Positions 8,310 to 16,741 of a stretch of 64,000 bases of DNA are shown in pieces; positions within the stretch are counted from its first letter, which is position 1; each line of letters starts with the position of its first letter. A program made the position numbers and the translations under genes. The notes beneath the pieces are model-generated. The model made no database searches, had not been told where the DNA came from, and saw only the letters and a program-made list of their open reading frames with translations. This stretch comes from Leptolyngbya sp. KIOST-1 (GTDB lineage Bacteria; Cyanobacteriota; Cyanobacteriia; Phormidesmidales; Phormidesmidaceae), in contig NZ_JQFA01000004.1 of the NCBI RefSeq assembly GCF_000763385.1, positions 372,001-436,000 of the forward strand, written 5' to 3'.

Positions 8310-8897
8310 CGCTATCCTCCCAAGAGTTTCTCAGTGCAGTGGTCTGTGCTACTCGTTTGTGCTTGCTAATCAGTGACGGTTGGGCGCTGCCTGTGACAGG
8401 CCCAGCGGTATTGCGGTACTCCAGGGCTGGCGCAGAACAGCGCTCAGGGGTTGACTTGGAGGTTTAACCTACCTGTGGTGCAGGGTTTTGCACCAGACTT
8501 GCTCTAAACCAGTAGTAAAGGACGATAAAAGGCCTGTCCCAGGCCTAGAGTCATGCCTATGACAGATATTGAAGCGTTTGCTGCCCCAGACTCATCCCAG
8601 GGCGATGCCGCTACCCTCCCGTGCGATCGCGGGGACTTAAGCGATCAATAGAAGATGCTGAGGTGTACGGTGCACGGTGCACGGCATACGGTGCACGGCA
8701 GAACCGTATACCGCAGACCGTAAACCCTCTTCTTATTACAATCAATTGGCCTTGGCAACTTATCAGTAAAAATCACCAAAATATAGGGATGGTTATAGAA
8801 CGGCATCCAGCCCTTATTCCGCCAAGCAATCCCCTGCAAGACCTGGCAGCCTCGGAATAATTATGGTACAAATAACTAAAATAATCGCGCCTCTGCC
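8310..8897. other. Long gap upstream of the NAD gene cluster
   Basis: No solid gene. A 32-codon ORF (8553-8651, MPMTDIEAFAAPDSSQGD...) has acidic, protein-like composition but no clear ribosome-binding site. The heptamer array occupies 8662-8724. The 80 bp before pncB are AT-rich (around 8855-8885) and probably hold its promoter. Confidence 0.5.
8662..8724. repeat. Heptamer array with GG-to-CC polarity switch
   Basis: Nine contiguous 7-mers: GGTGTAC, GGTGCAC twice, GGCATAC, GGTGCAC, GGCAGAA, then CCGTATA, CCGCAGA, CCGTAAA. The first units begin with GG and the last with CC, so the array can fold back on itself. Cyanobacteria are known to carry short tandemly repeated heptamers; the polarity switch is what I see here. 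Confidence 0.8.
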
Positions 8898-10253
8898 ATG
8901 ACCTATTCAGCGCTTCTGGCCGCCCCCGCAGACTACGGTTTGCTGACCGATCTCTACCAACTCACCATGGCCAGCTGTTACGCCGGGGAAGGGGTAGCCG
9001 ATCGCCGCGCCAGTTTTGAGCTGTTTGCCCGACGCTTGCCCGCCAACTACGGCTACCTGATTGCCATGGGGCTGGCCCAGGCGATCGACTACCTGGCCAA
9101 TCTGCGCTTTTCAGCGCGCCATCTGGAGGCTCTACGGCAGACCGGTCTGTTTGACCGCGCCCCGGCGGAGTTCTGGCAGCGGCTGGAAACGGGTGTCTTT
9201 ACCGGCGACCTGTGGGCGGTGCCGGAGGGGACGGCGGTCTTTGCCAACCAGCCGCTGCTGCGGGTGGAAGCCCCCCTGTGGCAGGCCCAAATCGCCGAGA
9301 CCTACCTGCTCAACACCCTCAACTACCAGACCCTGGTGGCCACCCGCGCCGCCCGCCTGCGGGATGTGGCTGGGCCAGCGGTCAAACTGCTGGAGTTTGG
9401 CACTCGCCGCGCCTTTAGCCCCCAGGGGGCGCTGTGGGCGGCGCGGGCGGCCCTGGCGGCGGGGCTGGACGAAACCTCCAACGTGCTGGCCGCCGTTGAG
9501 CTGGGGCGACGGCCAGCGGGCACCATGGCCCACGCCCTGGTCATGGTCTTTGCCGCCCTGGAGGGCAGCGAAGACGATGCCTTCGAGGCGTTTCAGCGCT
9601 ACTTTCCCGGCTCGGCTCTGCTGATTGACACCTACGATACGGTGGCGGCGGCGGCTCGGCTGGCCAACCAGGGTAACCCGGTGGCGGCGGTGCGGCTCGA
9701 CTCGGGGGATCTGGTGGCGCTGTCTCAGGCGGTGCGATCGCATCTGCCCGAGACCAAAATCCTGGCCAGCGGCGACCTGGACGAGTACGAAATTGCCCGA
9801 CTCCAGCGGGCCGGGGCAGCGATCGACGGTTACGGTCTGGGCACCAAACTGGTGACCGGCGATCCTGTGAACGGGGTGTACAAGCTGGTGGACATTGACG
9901 GCACAGCGGTGATGAAGGAATCGAGCCACAAGGCGACGCTGCCGGGGCGCAAGCAAATTTTTCGCCGCTACGATCGGGGGCAGGCGGTGGCCGATCGCCT
10001 CGGCCTGGTAGACGAGCCCCCTGCCCCCGGCGAGCAGCCCCTGTTGCAGCTCATGGTCAAGCAGGGTGAGCCCTTGCAGGAGGTAGAATCGCTGGATGCG
10101 ATCGCGGCCCGCACCGCCGCCTCGGTGGCCAGCCTGCCCGCCGCCGTGCGGCAGCTGGAGCAGCCCGCCGCCTACCCCGTCGCCCTCTCCGATGCCCTAG
10201 CCGAGCTGACGGCGCGCACCCGTCGCGGCCCGCAGCCCCAGTCCCAGTCCTGA
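8898..10253 (+). CDS. pncB: Nicotinate phosphoribosyltransferase
   Basis: A 451-residue enzyme that converts nicotinate and PRPP to nicotinate mononucleotide, the entry of the Preiss-Handler route to NAD. It starts LLTDLYQLTMASCY, the typical N-terminal block. It carries FELFARRLP, LLEFGTRRAFSPQGALWAAR (phosphoribosyl site), VRLDSGDL and SSHKATLPGRKQIFRRY, all hallmarks of the family. Length is normal. The gene ends 2 bp before nadD, so the two next steps in the pathway are translationally close. An AT-rich promoter-like region precedes it. The downstream NrtR-like gene is the obvious candidate regulator. Confidence 0.93.
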   Translation: MTYSALLAAPADYGLLTDLYQLTMASCYAGEGVADRRASFELFARRLPANYGYLIAMGLAQAIDYLANLRFSARHLEALRQTGLFDRAPAEFWQRLETGVFTGDLWAVPEGTAVFANQPLLRVEAPLWQAQIAETYLLNTLNYQTLVATRAARLRDVAGPAVKLLEFGTRRAFSPQGALWAARAALAAGLDETSNVLAAVELGRRPAGTMAHALVMVFAALEGSEDDAFEAFQRYFPGSALLIDTYDTVAAAARLANQGNPVAAVRLDSGDLVALSQAVRSHLPETKILASGDLDEYEIARLQRAGAAIDGYGLGTKLVTGDPVNGVYKLVDIDGTAVMKESSHKATLPGRKQIFRRYDRGQAVADRLGLVDEPPAPGEQPLLQLMVKQGEPLQEVESLDAIAARTAASVASLPAAVRQLEQPAAYPVALSDALAELTARTRRGPQPQSQS

Positions 10254-10255
10254 GG

Positions 10256-10900
10256 ATGGCCGCCATGACCTCACCGGAACGTTCCACCGATCGCGCCACC
10301 GGGCTCCACGTTGCCCTGTTTGGCACCAGCGCCGACCCGCCCCATCGGGGACACGCCGCCATTTTGGCCTGGCTGGCCACCCAGTTTGACCACGTGGCGG
10401 TGTGGACGGCCAACAACCCGTTTAAAGCCCACCAGACCGACCTGGGCGATCGCTTTCGCATGCTGGAGCTGCTGATTGACGAGCTAGACGCCCCGCCCCA
10501 GCGGGTGCAGGTGCACCCCGAACTCAGCCACCGGCGCACCGTCGTCACCCTGGAGCGGGCGCGGCAAATTTGGCCGGGGGCCAGGTTTGCGCTGGTGGTC
10601 GGGGCCGACCTGGTGGAGCAGTTGCCCAGCTGGTATCGGGCCGAGGAGATCCTCTCGGCGGTGAACGTGCTGGTGATTCCGCGCCCTGGGTACGACCTCA
10701 CCGAGACGGGCCTGGCCAGTCTGCGGCAGCGCACCACCGTGACCATTGCGGCCATGCCCGCGATCGACGCCTCCTCCTCGCGCTATCGTCAGTGCGACGA
10801 TGCCCACCCCCAGCTCACCCCCGCCGTGCAGGCCTACATTGCCCAACACCACCTCTACCCATGTCCGCAAAACTCCACCGCACCTCTGACCACCCCCTAA
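10256..10900 (+). CDS. nadD: Nicotinate-nucleotide adenylyltransferase
   Basis: A 214-residue nucleotidyltransferase that adenylates nicotinate mononucleotide to form deamido-NAD. The N-terminal GTSADPPHRGH (residues 23-33) is the (H/T)xGH-type active-site block. DASSSRYRQ near residue 170 is the C-terminal ISSSxxR-type phosphate-binding motif. The start at 10256 lies 2 bp after the pncB stop; an ATG at 10265 is an equally good alternative. Its last 40 bp overlap the start of the next gene in another frame, which implies translational coupling. Confidence 0.9.
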   Translation: MAAMTSPERSTDRATGLHVALFGTSADPPHRGHAAILAWLATQFDHVAVWTANNPFKAHQTDLGDRFRMLELLIDELDAPPQRVQVHPELSHRRTVVTLERARQIWPGARFALVVGADLVEQLPSWYRAEEILSAVNVLVIPRPGYDLTETGLASLRQRTTVTIAAMPAIDASSSRYRQCDDAHPQLTPAVQAYIAQHHLYPCPQNSTAPLTTP

Positions 10901-11607
10901 GCCCGGTGCCCCTGGCCGACTTCAAGGTGGGGGTAGACAACGCCATTTTCTCTGTCGATACCCAGCAAAACCGGCTGCTGGTGCTGGTGGTGATGCGACC
11001 CGACCCACCCTTTGCGGGCTACTGGAGCCTGCCCGGCACCCTGGTGCGCCAGGGCGAGTCCCTGGAGGACGCGGCCTACCGCGTGCTGGCCGAAAAAATT
11101 CGGGTCAATACGCTCTACCTGGAGCAGCTCTACACCTTCGGCGGTCCCAATCGCGACCCCCGCGAGGCCCCGACCGCCTTTGACGTGCGCTACCTCTCGG
11201 TCAGCTACTTCGCCCTGGTGCGCTTCGAAGACGCCGAGCTGATTGCCGACGGCGTCAGCGGCATTGCCTGGTATCCCCTGGCCCAGGTGCCCCAGCTGGC
11301 CTTCGATCACAACGAAATTCTGGCCTACGGCTATCGCCGCCTGCGCAACAAGCTGGAGTACAGCCCGATCGCCTTCGACGTGTTGCCCGAGGCATTTACC
11401 CTGGGCGACCTCTACCAGCTCTACGTCACCGTGCTGGGGGAGGGCTTTGCCGACTATTCCAACTTTCGCGCCCGGCTGCTCAAGCTGGGCTTTTTGCAGG
11501 ATACCGGCCACAAGACCTCGCGGGGGGCCGGACGCCCCGCCAGCCTGTACCGCTTCGATGCTGTGGCCTTTGAACCTTTAAAAGACAAGCCGATGGTGTT
11601 TATTTAA
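10861..11607 (+). CDS. nrtR: NrtR-like Nudix-related transcriptional regulator
   Basis: A 248-residue protein with two domains: a Nudix domain (about 15-165) and a C-terminal winged helix (about 172-240, with FTLGDLYQLYVTVLGEGF and NFRARLLKLGFLQ). This is the layout of NrtR repressors of NAD metabolism, which sense ADP-ribose or related nucleotides. The Nudix box reads GTLVRQGESLEDAAYRVLAE followed by K: the core REUxEE has become RVLAEK, losing two metal-binding glutamates, so it should bind but not hydrolyse its ligand. The ATG at 10861 lies inside the end of nadD. The NAD context makes the regulator call strong; the gene symbol is by family. Confidence 0.82.
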   Translation: MSAKLHRTSDHPLSPVPLADFKVGVDNAIFSVDTQQNRLLVLVVMRPDPPFAGYWSLPGTLVRQGESLEDAAYRVLAEKIRVNTLYLEQLYTFGGPNRDPREAPTAFDVRYLSVSYFALVRFEDAELIADGVSGIAWYPLAQVPQLAFDHNEILAYGYRRLRNKLEYSPIAFDVLPEAFTLGDLYQLYVTVLGEGFADYSNFRARLLKLGFLQDTGHKTSRGAGRPASLYRFDAVAFEPLKDKPMVFI

Positions 11608-11639
11608 TGGATTTAGGTTGATTAAATTGATTTAAACCA

Positions 11640-12605
11640 ATGAAAGTCAGAGCACCTAAAAATCGAACTATAGATCTCACCAATGAGGACCGAGAGAGAT
11701 TTTCCCAGGGGCTAATTCGCCTGGATGGCGATCGCGCCCTCGCCGACCTTCTCAATCAAACCATCTGTCAGGATGTGCTGGAGGCCCTGCGGCATCTGCC
11801 GCCAAACTTTGTCGATTTGCTGATTGTCGATCCCCCCTACAACCTGACTAAAACCTTTAACGGTCAAACCTTTCGGCAGTGCGATCGCCCCACCTACACC
11901 GCCTGGCTTGAGCGTTGGATAACTCAGCTCAAGCCAGCGCTCAAGCCCAGTGCCTCCGCCTATTTCTGCGCCGACTGGGCCACCTCAACCGTCCTGTATC
12001 CAGTCCTGGAGAAACACTTTACAGTCAGAAATCGCATCACCTGGGAGCGCGAAAAAGGCCGCGGTGCCCAGGCCAACTGGAAGAACGCCAGCGAAGACAT
12101 CTGGTTTTGCACCGTCTCCGAAACCTACACCTTCAATGTGGAGGCGGTAAAGCTCAAGCGCCAGGTGCTGGCCCCCTACAGAACCCTGGCCGGGCAACCC
12201 AAAGACTGGGACGATACAGGGGCAAAAAACTACCGGCTCACCCACCCCTCCAACCTCTGGACTGACATCACCGTGCCCTTCTGGTCCATGGTCGAAAACA
12301 CCGATCACCCCACCCAAAAACCCGAAAAGCTGGTGGCCAAACTGCTGCTGGCCAGTTCCAACCCCGGCGACGTCGTGCTCGATCCCTTCCTGGGCAGCGG
12401 CACGACCGCTGTGGTCGCCAAAAAGCTGGGGCGGCAGTACCTCGGCATTGAGCAAGACCCGGACTACTGCTGCCTGGCCGAGAAACGCTTGGCTCTGGCC
12501 GGCACCGACCCCACCATTCAGGGCTACGCCGACGGTGTGTTTTGGGAGCGCAACACCCTCAACGCCCAGCGCAGTCGCCCCAAAAAATCCACCTCTAAGG
12601 CCTGA
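11640..12605 (+). CDS. Site-specific DNA methyltransferase, beta class
   Basis: A 321-residue amino-methyltransferase. The catalytic motif IV (IVDPPYNLTKTF) comes before the SAM-binding motif I (VLDPFLGSGTTAVVAKKLGR), which defines the beta class acting on N6-adenine or N4-cytosine. HPTQKPEKLVAKLLLASS between them is the usual linker. The DPPY form favours N6-adenine, but some cyanobacterial relatives methylate GGCC at N4-cytosine, so the target base is open. No restriction endonuclease lies next to it, so it looks like an orphan methylase. It sits between nrtR and nadE on the same strand (32-bp and 66-bp gaps), an unrelated gene inside an NAD cluster. Confidence 0.85.
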   Translation: MKVRAPKNRTIDLTNEDRERFSQGLIRLDGDRALADLLNQTICQDVLEALRHLPPNFVDLLIVDPPYNLTKTFNGQTFRQCDRPTYTAWLERWITQLKPALKPSASAYFCADWATSTVLYPVLEKHFTVRNRITWEREKGRGAQANWKNASEDIWFCTVSETYTFNVEAVKLKRQVLAPYRTLAGQPKDWDDTGAKNYRLTHPSNLWTDITVPFWSMVENTDHPTQKPEKLVAKLLLASSNPGDVVLDPFLGSGTTAVVAKKLGRQYLGIEQDPDYCCLAEKRLALAGTDPTIQGYADGVFWERNTLNAQRSRPKKSTSKA

Positions 12606-12671
12606 ACCTGCCGCCGCCGAGGCGGAGCCACCGCCAACGGTCTAGACGATATCCTTTTATCCTTAACTCCT

Positions 12672-14462
12672 ATGAAATTCGCGATCGCTCAGCTCAATCC
12701 CACCATTGGCGACCTGGCCCACAACGCTCAGCAGGTGCTCGATGCCGCCCGCCAGGCCGATCGCCTGGGGGCGCAGGTGCTGGTCACCACCGAGCTAGTG
12801 CTGTGCGGCTACCCCCCGAGAGATCTGCTGCTGCGGCCTGGGTTTATTCAGGCCATGGCCGATACCCTGGCAACCCTGGCCGGGGATCTACCCCCCCACC
12901 TGGCGGTGCTGGTCGGCTACGCCGCCGCCAACCCCAAGGCCCGCTACTCCGGTGAAAAGCCCCTGTTCAACAGCACCGCCCTGCTCCAGGGCGGACGGGT
13001 GCAGCAGGTGTTCCACAAGCAGTTGCTGCCCACCTACGATGTGTTCGACGAAAATCGCTACTTCGCGGCGGGTCAGGGGCCGAGCAGTTTTACCCTGCCC
13101 TGTGGCGACTGGGGTATTCGAATAGGGGTCACCATCTGTGAAGACCTGTGGAACGACGAGGAGTTCTGGGGCGGGCGCAGCTACCCCCGCAACCCGATCG
13201 CCGACCTGGCTGAGGCGGGTGTGGACGTCATCGTCAACCTCTCCGCCTCCCCCTACTCGCTCAACAAAGCCCAGCTCCGCGCCGCCATGCTGGCCCACAG
13301 CGCCACCCGGTTCCGCTGCCCCATCCTCTACGTCAACCAGGTGGGGGCCAACGACGACCTGATCTTCGACGGCACCAGCATGGCCTTCAACCGCCAGGGC
13401 GAGCTGGTGGCGCAGCTGCCGGCCTTTCAGGCCGGGCTGGCGGTAGTGGAGTACGACCCGGTTGAGCACGACCTTGGCCCCGCCGCCATTGCCCCCCTGC
13501 CCAGGGATGAAAACGAGGCCCTTTGGTCGGCCCTGGTGCTGGGGGTGCGTGACTACACTCACAAGTGTGGATTCTCCAAGACCGTCATTGGCCTCAGCGG
13601 CGGCATTGACTCGGCCCTGGTGGCGGTGATCGCCGCCGCCGCCCTCGGCCCCGGCAACGTGCTGGGGGTACTTATGCCCTCCCCCTACAGCTCTGACCAC
13701 TCCCTCAGCGATGCCCTGGCCCTGGCCCAAAATCTGGGCATCGCCCATCAGACCCTGGCCATTGGCCCCCTGATGACCGCCTACGACCAGGTGCTCGACC
13801 CCCTGTTTGCGGGCACCAGCCCCGGCATCGCCGAGGAAAACATCCAGTCGCGCATTCGCGGCAACCTGCTGATGGCCATTTCCAACAAGTTTGGCCACCT
13901 GCTGCTGTCCACGGGCAACAAGTCGGAGATGGCGGTGGGCTACTGCACCCTCTACGGCGACATGAATGGCGGCCTGGCGGTGATTGCCGACCTGCCCAAA
14001 ACGCGGGTCTATGCCCTCTGCCGATGGCTCAACCAGCGGGTGATGGAGGGTGGCGATCTGGGCGATTTGGGGGAACTGGGCGATCGCGCCAACCACCTCA
14101 CCGCAGGCCTCATCCCCCAGCACATTCTCGACAAGCCCCCCAGCGCCGAACTCAAGCCCGGCCAGGTGGACCAGGACTCCCTGCCCCCCTACGAGGTGCT
14201 GGACGACATTCTGGAGCGGCTGGTGCAGCGCCACGAGTCGGTGGCCGAAATGGTCGCCGCTGGCCATGACGCCACCCTGGTCGATCGGGTGGTGCGGCTG
14301 GTGGCCCGGGCTGAGTTCAAGCGGCGGCAGGCTCCGCCGGTGCTCAAGGTCACCGATCGCGCCTTTGGCATGGGCTGGCGCATGCCGATCGCCAACCGCT
14401 GGACCAGTGAAGTCAAGGCAGTGGCCCAGCCGTCCGACCCTGAGCCACTCTTGCACACCTAG
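12672..14462 (+). CDS. nadE: Glutamine-dependent NAD+ synthetase
   Basis: A 596-residue fused enzyme. The N-terminal nitrilase-type glutaminase domain (about 1-270) shows the catalytic triad: Glu in TTELVLCGYPPRDLL, Lys in VFHKQLLPTYDVFDE and C156 in GVTICEDLWN. The C-terminal synthetase domain has the ATP-pyrophosphatase P-loop GLSGGIDSALVAV (S309). Glutamine-derived ammonia amidates deamido-NAD to NAD+, the last step after pncB and nadD. Length and domain order are normal for the two-domain form. It closes the NAD cluster. Confidence 0.94.
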   Translation: MKFAIAQLNPTIGDLAHNAQQVLDAARQADRLGAQVLVTTELVLCGYPPRDLLLRPGFIQAMADTLATLAGDLPPHLAVLVGYAAANPKARYSGEKPLFNSTALLQGGRVQQVFHKQLLPTYDVFDENRYFAAGQGPSSFTLPCGDWGIRIGVTICEDLWNDEEFWGGRSYPRNPIADLAEAGVDVIVNLSASPYSLNKAQLRAAMLAHSATRFRCPILYVNQVGANDDLIFDGTSMAFNRQGELVAQLPAFQAGLAVVEYDPVEHDLGPAAIAPLPRDENEALWSALVLGVRDYTHKCGFSKTVIGLSGGIDSALVAVIAAAALGPGNVLGVLMPSPYSSDHSLSDALALAQNLGIAHQTLAIGPLMTAYDQVLDPLFAGTSPGIAEENIQSRIRGNLLMAISNKFGHLLLSTGNKSEMAVGYCTLYGDMNGGLAVIADLPKTRVYALCRWLNQRVMEGGDLGDLGELGDRANHLTAGLIPQHILDKPPSAELKPGQVDQDSLPPYEVLDDILERLVQRHESVAEMVAAGHDATLVDRVVRLVARAEFKRRQAPPVLKVTDRAFGMGWRMPIANRWTSEVKAVAQPSDPEPLLHT

Positions 14463-14557
14463 ATTCCCTATGGTTGGCATTGCAGGATTTTCAACCCAGG
14501 GGGACAAAAGCTGGGATCGTTCGCGCTAGCCTAAACATAGCCCTTACCCGCGTTTCC

Positions 14558-15931
14558 ATGCCGACCTCAGAGTCTTCAGCACCCCCTGCTTGGCCCACCT
14601 CCGACAGTGTTGCTAACGGCTTCGATGCCCAGCACCCCCCCGACCCCAAGCTGATCGATGCCTGCGTGCACTGCGGATTTTGCCTCACCACCTGCCCCAG
14701 CTACCGGGTGCTCGGCACAGAGATGGACTCGCCCCGGGGCCGCATCTACCTAATGGATGCGATCAACGGTGGCGAAGCGCCCCTGTCGGCCGCCTCGGCC
14801 CAGCACTTCGACTCCTGCCTCGGCTGCTTGGCCTGCACCACCGCCTGTCCGTCGGGGGTGCAGTATGACCAGCTGATTGCGGCGGTGCGGCCCCAGGTGG
14901 AGCGCAACCACGCTCGGCCCTGGCCAGAGCGGCTGGTGCGATCGCTGATCTTCAGCCTGTTCCCCTACCCCACCCGGCTGCGGGCGGTAGCTGGTCCCCT
15001 GTACCTGTACCAAAAGCTGGGCCTCTCCAAGCTGGTGCAGAGCACTGGGCTGCTGACCAAACTCTCCCCCAGCCTGGCAGCGATGGAATCGCTGCTGCCG
15101 CCGATCACCGCTGAGAGCCTGACTGACGACCTGCCCGAACTGGTGCCTGCGGTGGGCCAGACCCGGTACCGGGTGGGCATGGTGCTGGGCTGTGTGCAGC
15201 GGGTGTTTTTCTCCGATGTCAATGCTGCCACCGCGCGGGTGCTGGCCGCCAACGGCTGCGAGCTCGTCATTCCCCACGCCCAGGGGTGCTGCGCGGCGCT
15301 ACCCGCCCACCAGGGGCAGGAGGCCCAGGCCCAGGATCTGGCCTGCCGCATGATCGACTGCTTTGAGACCGCCAATGTTGATTTTGTGGTGATCAACGCA
15401 GCGGGCTGCGGTCACACCCTGAAGGAGTACCACCACATTCTGCAGGATGACCCGGAGTATCGCGATCGCGCCAAAGCCTTTGTTGCCAAAGTTCGCGATG
15501 TCCAGGAATTTTTGGCCCAGGTGGGCCTGACCACGCCCCTGCACCCCATCGCCGAGGGCAATTTGCCGGTTGTTTACCAGGATGCCTGCCACCTGCTCCA
15601 CGGGCAAAAAATTAGCCTTCAGCCCCGCCAGCTGCTGCGCCAGATCCCTGGGGTTACCCTGCGGGAGCCGATCGATGCGGCCCTCTGCTGCGGCAGTGCC
15701 GGAGTCTACAACATGCTGCACCCCGAGGTGGCGGCCGAACTGGGGCAGATGAAAGTCAGGAATTTGCTGAATACCGGCGCGACTCTGGTAGCCTCCCCCA
15801 ACCCCGGCTGTTCCCTGCAAATTCAGCAGCATATGGAGACCCAGGAGCGCTCCCTGCCTCTATTTCACCCGATCGAGCTGCTCGATCACTCCATTCGTGG
15901 GGTGCCGCTGCCGCTGAAGACGAATGGCTAA
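14558..15931 (+). CDS. glcF: Glycolate dehydrogenase iron-sulfur subunit
   Basis: A 457-residue protein from the ATG at 14558; a TTG 28 codons earlier is possible but less likely. Two 4Fe-4S clusters are visible at C36/C39/C42 with C46 (CVHCGFCLTTCP) and C87/C90/C93 with C97 (CLGCLACTTACP). Two CCG domains follow, the first around GCVQRVFFSDVN and QGCCAALPAHQG, the second around YQDACHLLHGQ and ALCCGSAGVYN. GlcF passes electrons from the GlcD/GlcE flavoproteins during photorespiratory glycolate oxidation. A GlcE-like gene is at 28.4 kb; no GlcD is seen in the window. Confidence 0.9.
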   Translation: MPTSESSAPPAWPTSDSVANGFDAQHPPDPKLIDACVHCGFCLTTCPSYRVLGTEMDSPRGRIYLMDAINGGEAPLSAASAQHFDSCLGCLACTTACPSGVQYDQLIAAVRPQVERNHARPWPERLVRSLIFSLFPYPTRLRAVAGPLYLYQKLGLSKLVQSTGLLTKLSPSLAAMESLLPPITAESLTDDLPELVPAVGQTRYRVGMVLGCVQRVFFSDVNAATARVLAANGCELVIPHAQGCCAALPAHQGQEAQAQDLACRMIDCFETANVDFVVINAAGCGHTLKEYHHILQDDPEYRDRAKAFVAKVRDVQEFLAQVGLTTPLHPIAEGNLPVVYQDACHLLHGQKISLQPRQLLRQIPGVTLREPIDAALCCGSAGVYNMLHPEVAAELGQMKVRNLLNTGATLVASPNPGCSLQIQQHMETQERSLPLFHPIELLDHSIRGVPLPLKTNG

Positions 15932-15997
15932 CCCGACGGGGGTATTCTAGAATTTGGGCTCAACTCAGGCCTTCCTTCCCTTCATGCCTCTGTCGTA

Positions 15998-16663
15998 ATG
16001 ACTCCTGTCCACCACCGTCGCCTTCAGCTCAAAACCCAGCTGCTCCAGCAGATCGAGACCCTGGAACCCGAGGATGCCATTCTGCCCGCTGAGCACCCTG
16101 CGATCGATCAGATCATCTGTGAGCTAGAGGCCCTCAACCCCATCGATCAGCCCCTGCGTCCGGAGCACTGGCCGATGCTGTTGGGGTCCTGGGCGCTGGT
16201 GTACGCCTCCCAGGGCACGGTGGTCACCCGCCGTCTGGGTCGCCAGCTACCGCTGCCGGTCAGGATTCAGCGGGTCTGGCAACGGCTGACTAACCCTGAG
16301 GTCACAGCCGATGCGATGGTCAAAGACCAGCCCCTGGGGGCGATGGCCAAAGACCAGCCCCTGGGGGCGATCGCCACCGAGAACGGTGCCGTGCTCTCGC
16401 TGCCGTTCCTGGGCGAACTGACTGCCACTGCCCAGGGCATCTGGCAGCCCTTCGAAGAAGGCGAAAGCGCCCGGGTAAGCTTTGGGGCCTTTAGCGTGCA
16501 GGCCACCCGACTTCTGGGTATTACCGGGCTGAACCTACCGCAAATTACCGTGCCAGTGCTGGAGTTTCTGCGCCAGGAAGCCCTGTGGATTACCTCGTAT
16601 CTGGATGAAGACCTGCGGTTTGGGCGCGGCGCTACGGGCAACCTGTTTGTATTTCGGCGGTAG
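15998..16663 (+). CDS. PAP/fibrillin-family protein
   Basis: A 221-residue protein of the plastid lipid-associated (PAP/fibrillin) family, lipocalin-like proteins linked to thylakoid or plastoglobule lipids. The N-terminus RRLQLKTQLLQQIETLEPE is the usual helical lead, LGSWALVYASQGTVVTRRL is the first strand block, and the C-terminal ITSYLDEDLRFGRGATGNLF is the characteristic signature. An internal 27-bp tandem duplication (16321-16374) gives KDQPLGAMA followed by KDQPLGAIA in a variable loop, keeping the frame. It follows glcF by 66 bp. Confidence 0.82.
   Translation: MTPVHHRRLQLKTQLLQQIETLEPEDAILPAEHPAIDQIICELEALNPIDQPLRPEHWPMLLGSWALVYASQGTVVTRRLGRQLPLPVRIQRVWQRLTNPEVTADAMVKDQPLGAMAKDQPLGAIATENGAVLSLPFLGELTATAQGIWQPFEEGESARVSFGAFSVQATRLLGITGLNLPQITVPVLEFLRQEALWITSYLDEDLRFGRGATGNLFVFRR
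16321..16374 (+). repeat. 27-bp tandem duplication inside the PAP/fibrillin gene
   Basis: Two 27-bp units start at 16321 and 16348, nearly identical, encoding a repeated nonapeptide. The low divergence suggests a recent slippage event that preserved the reading frame. Confidence 0.85.
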
Positions 16664-16741
16664 ACCACGGGAGCTGCCCCGGCAAACCAGTCGCTGGGGA
16701 CGGGTTTCAGGGCTCAGGTATCAGGGGCGGGTCGTTTAGGC

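Noticed and set aside
8662-8724. Heptamer array considered as a CRISPR
   Set aside because: Units are contiguous 7-mers without spacers; no cas genes are in the window.
8621-8860. 79-codon ORF before pncB
   Set aside because: Much of it is translated heptamer repeat, with no ribosome-binding site.
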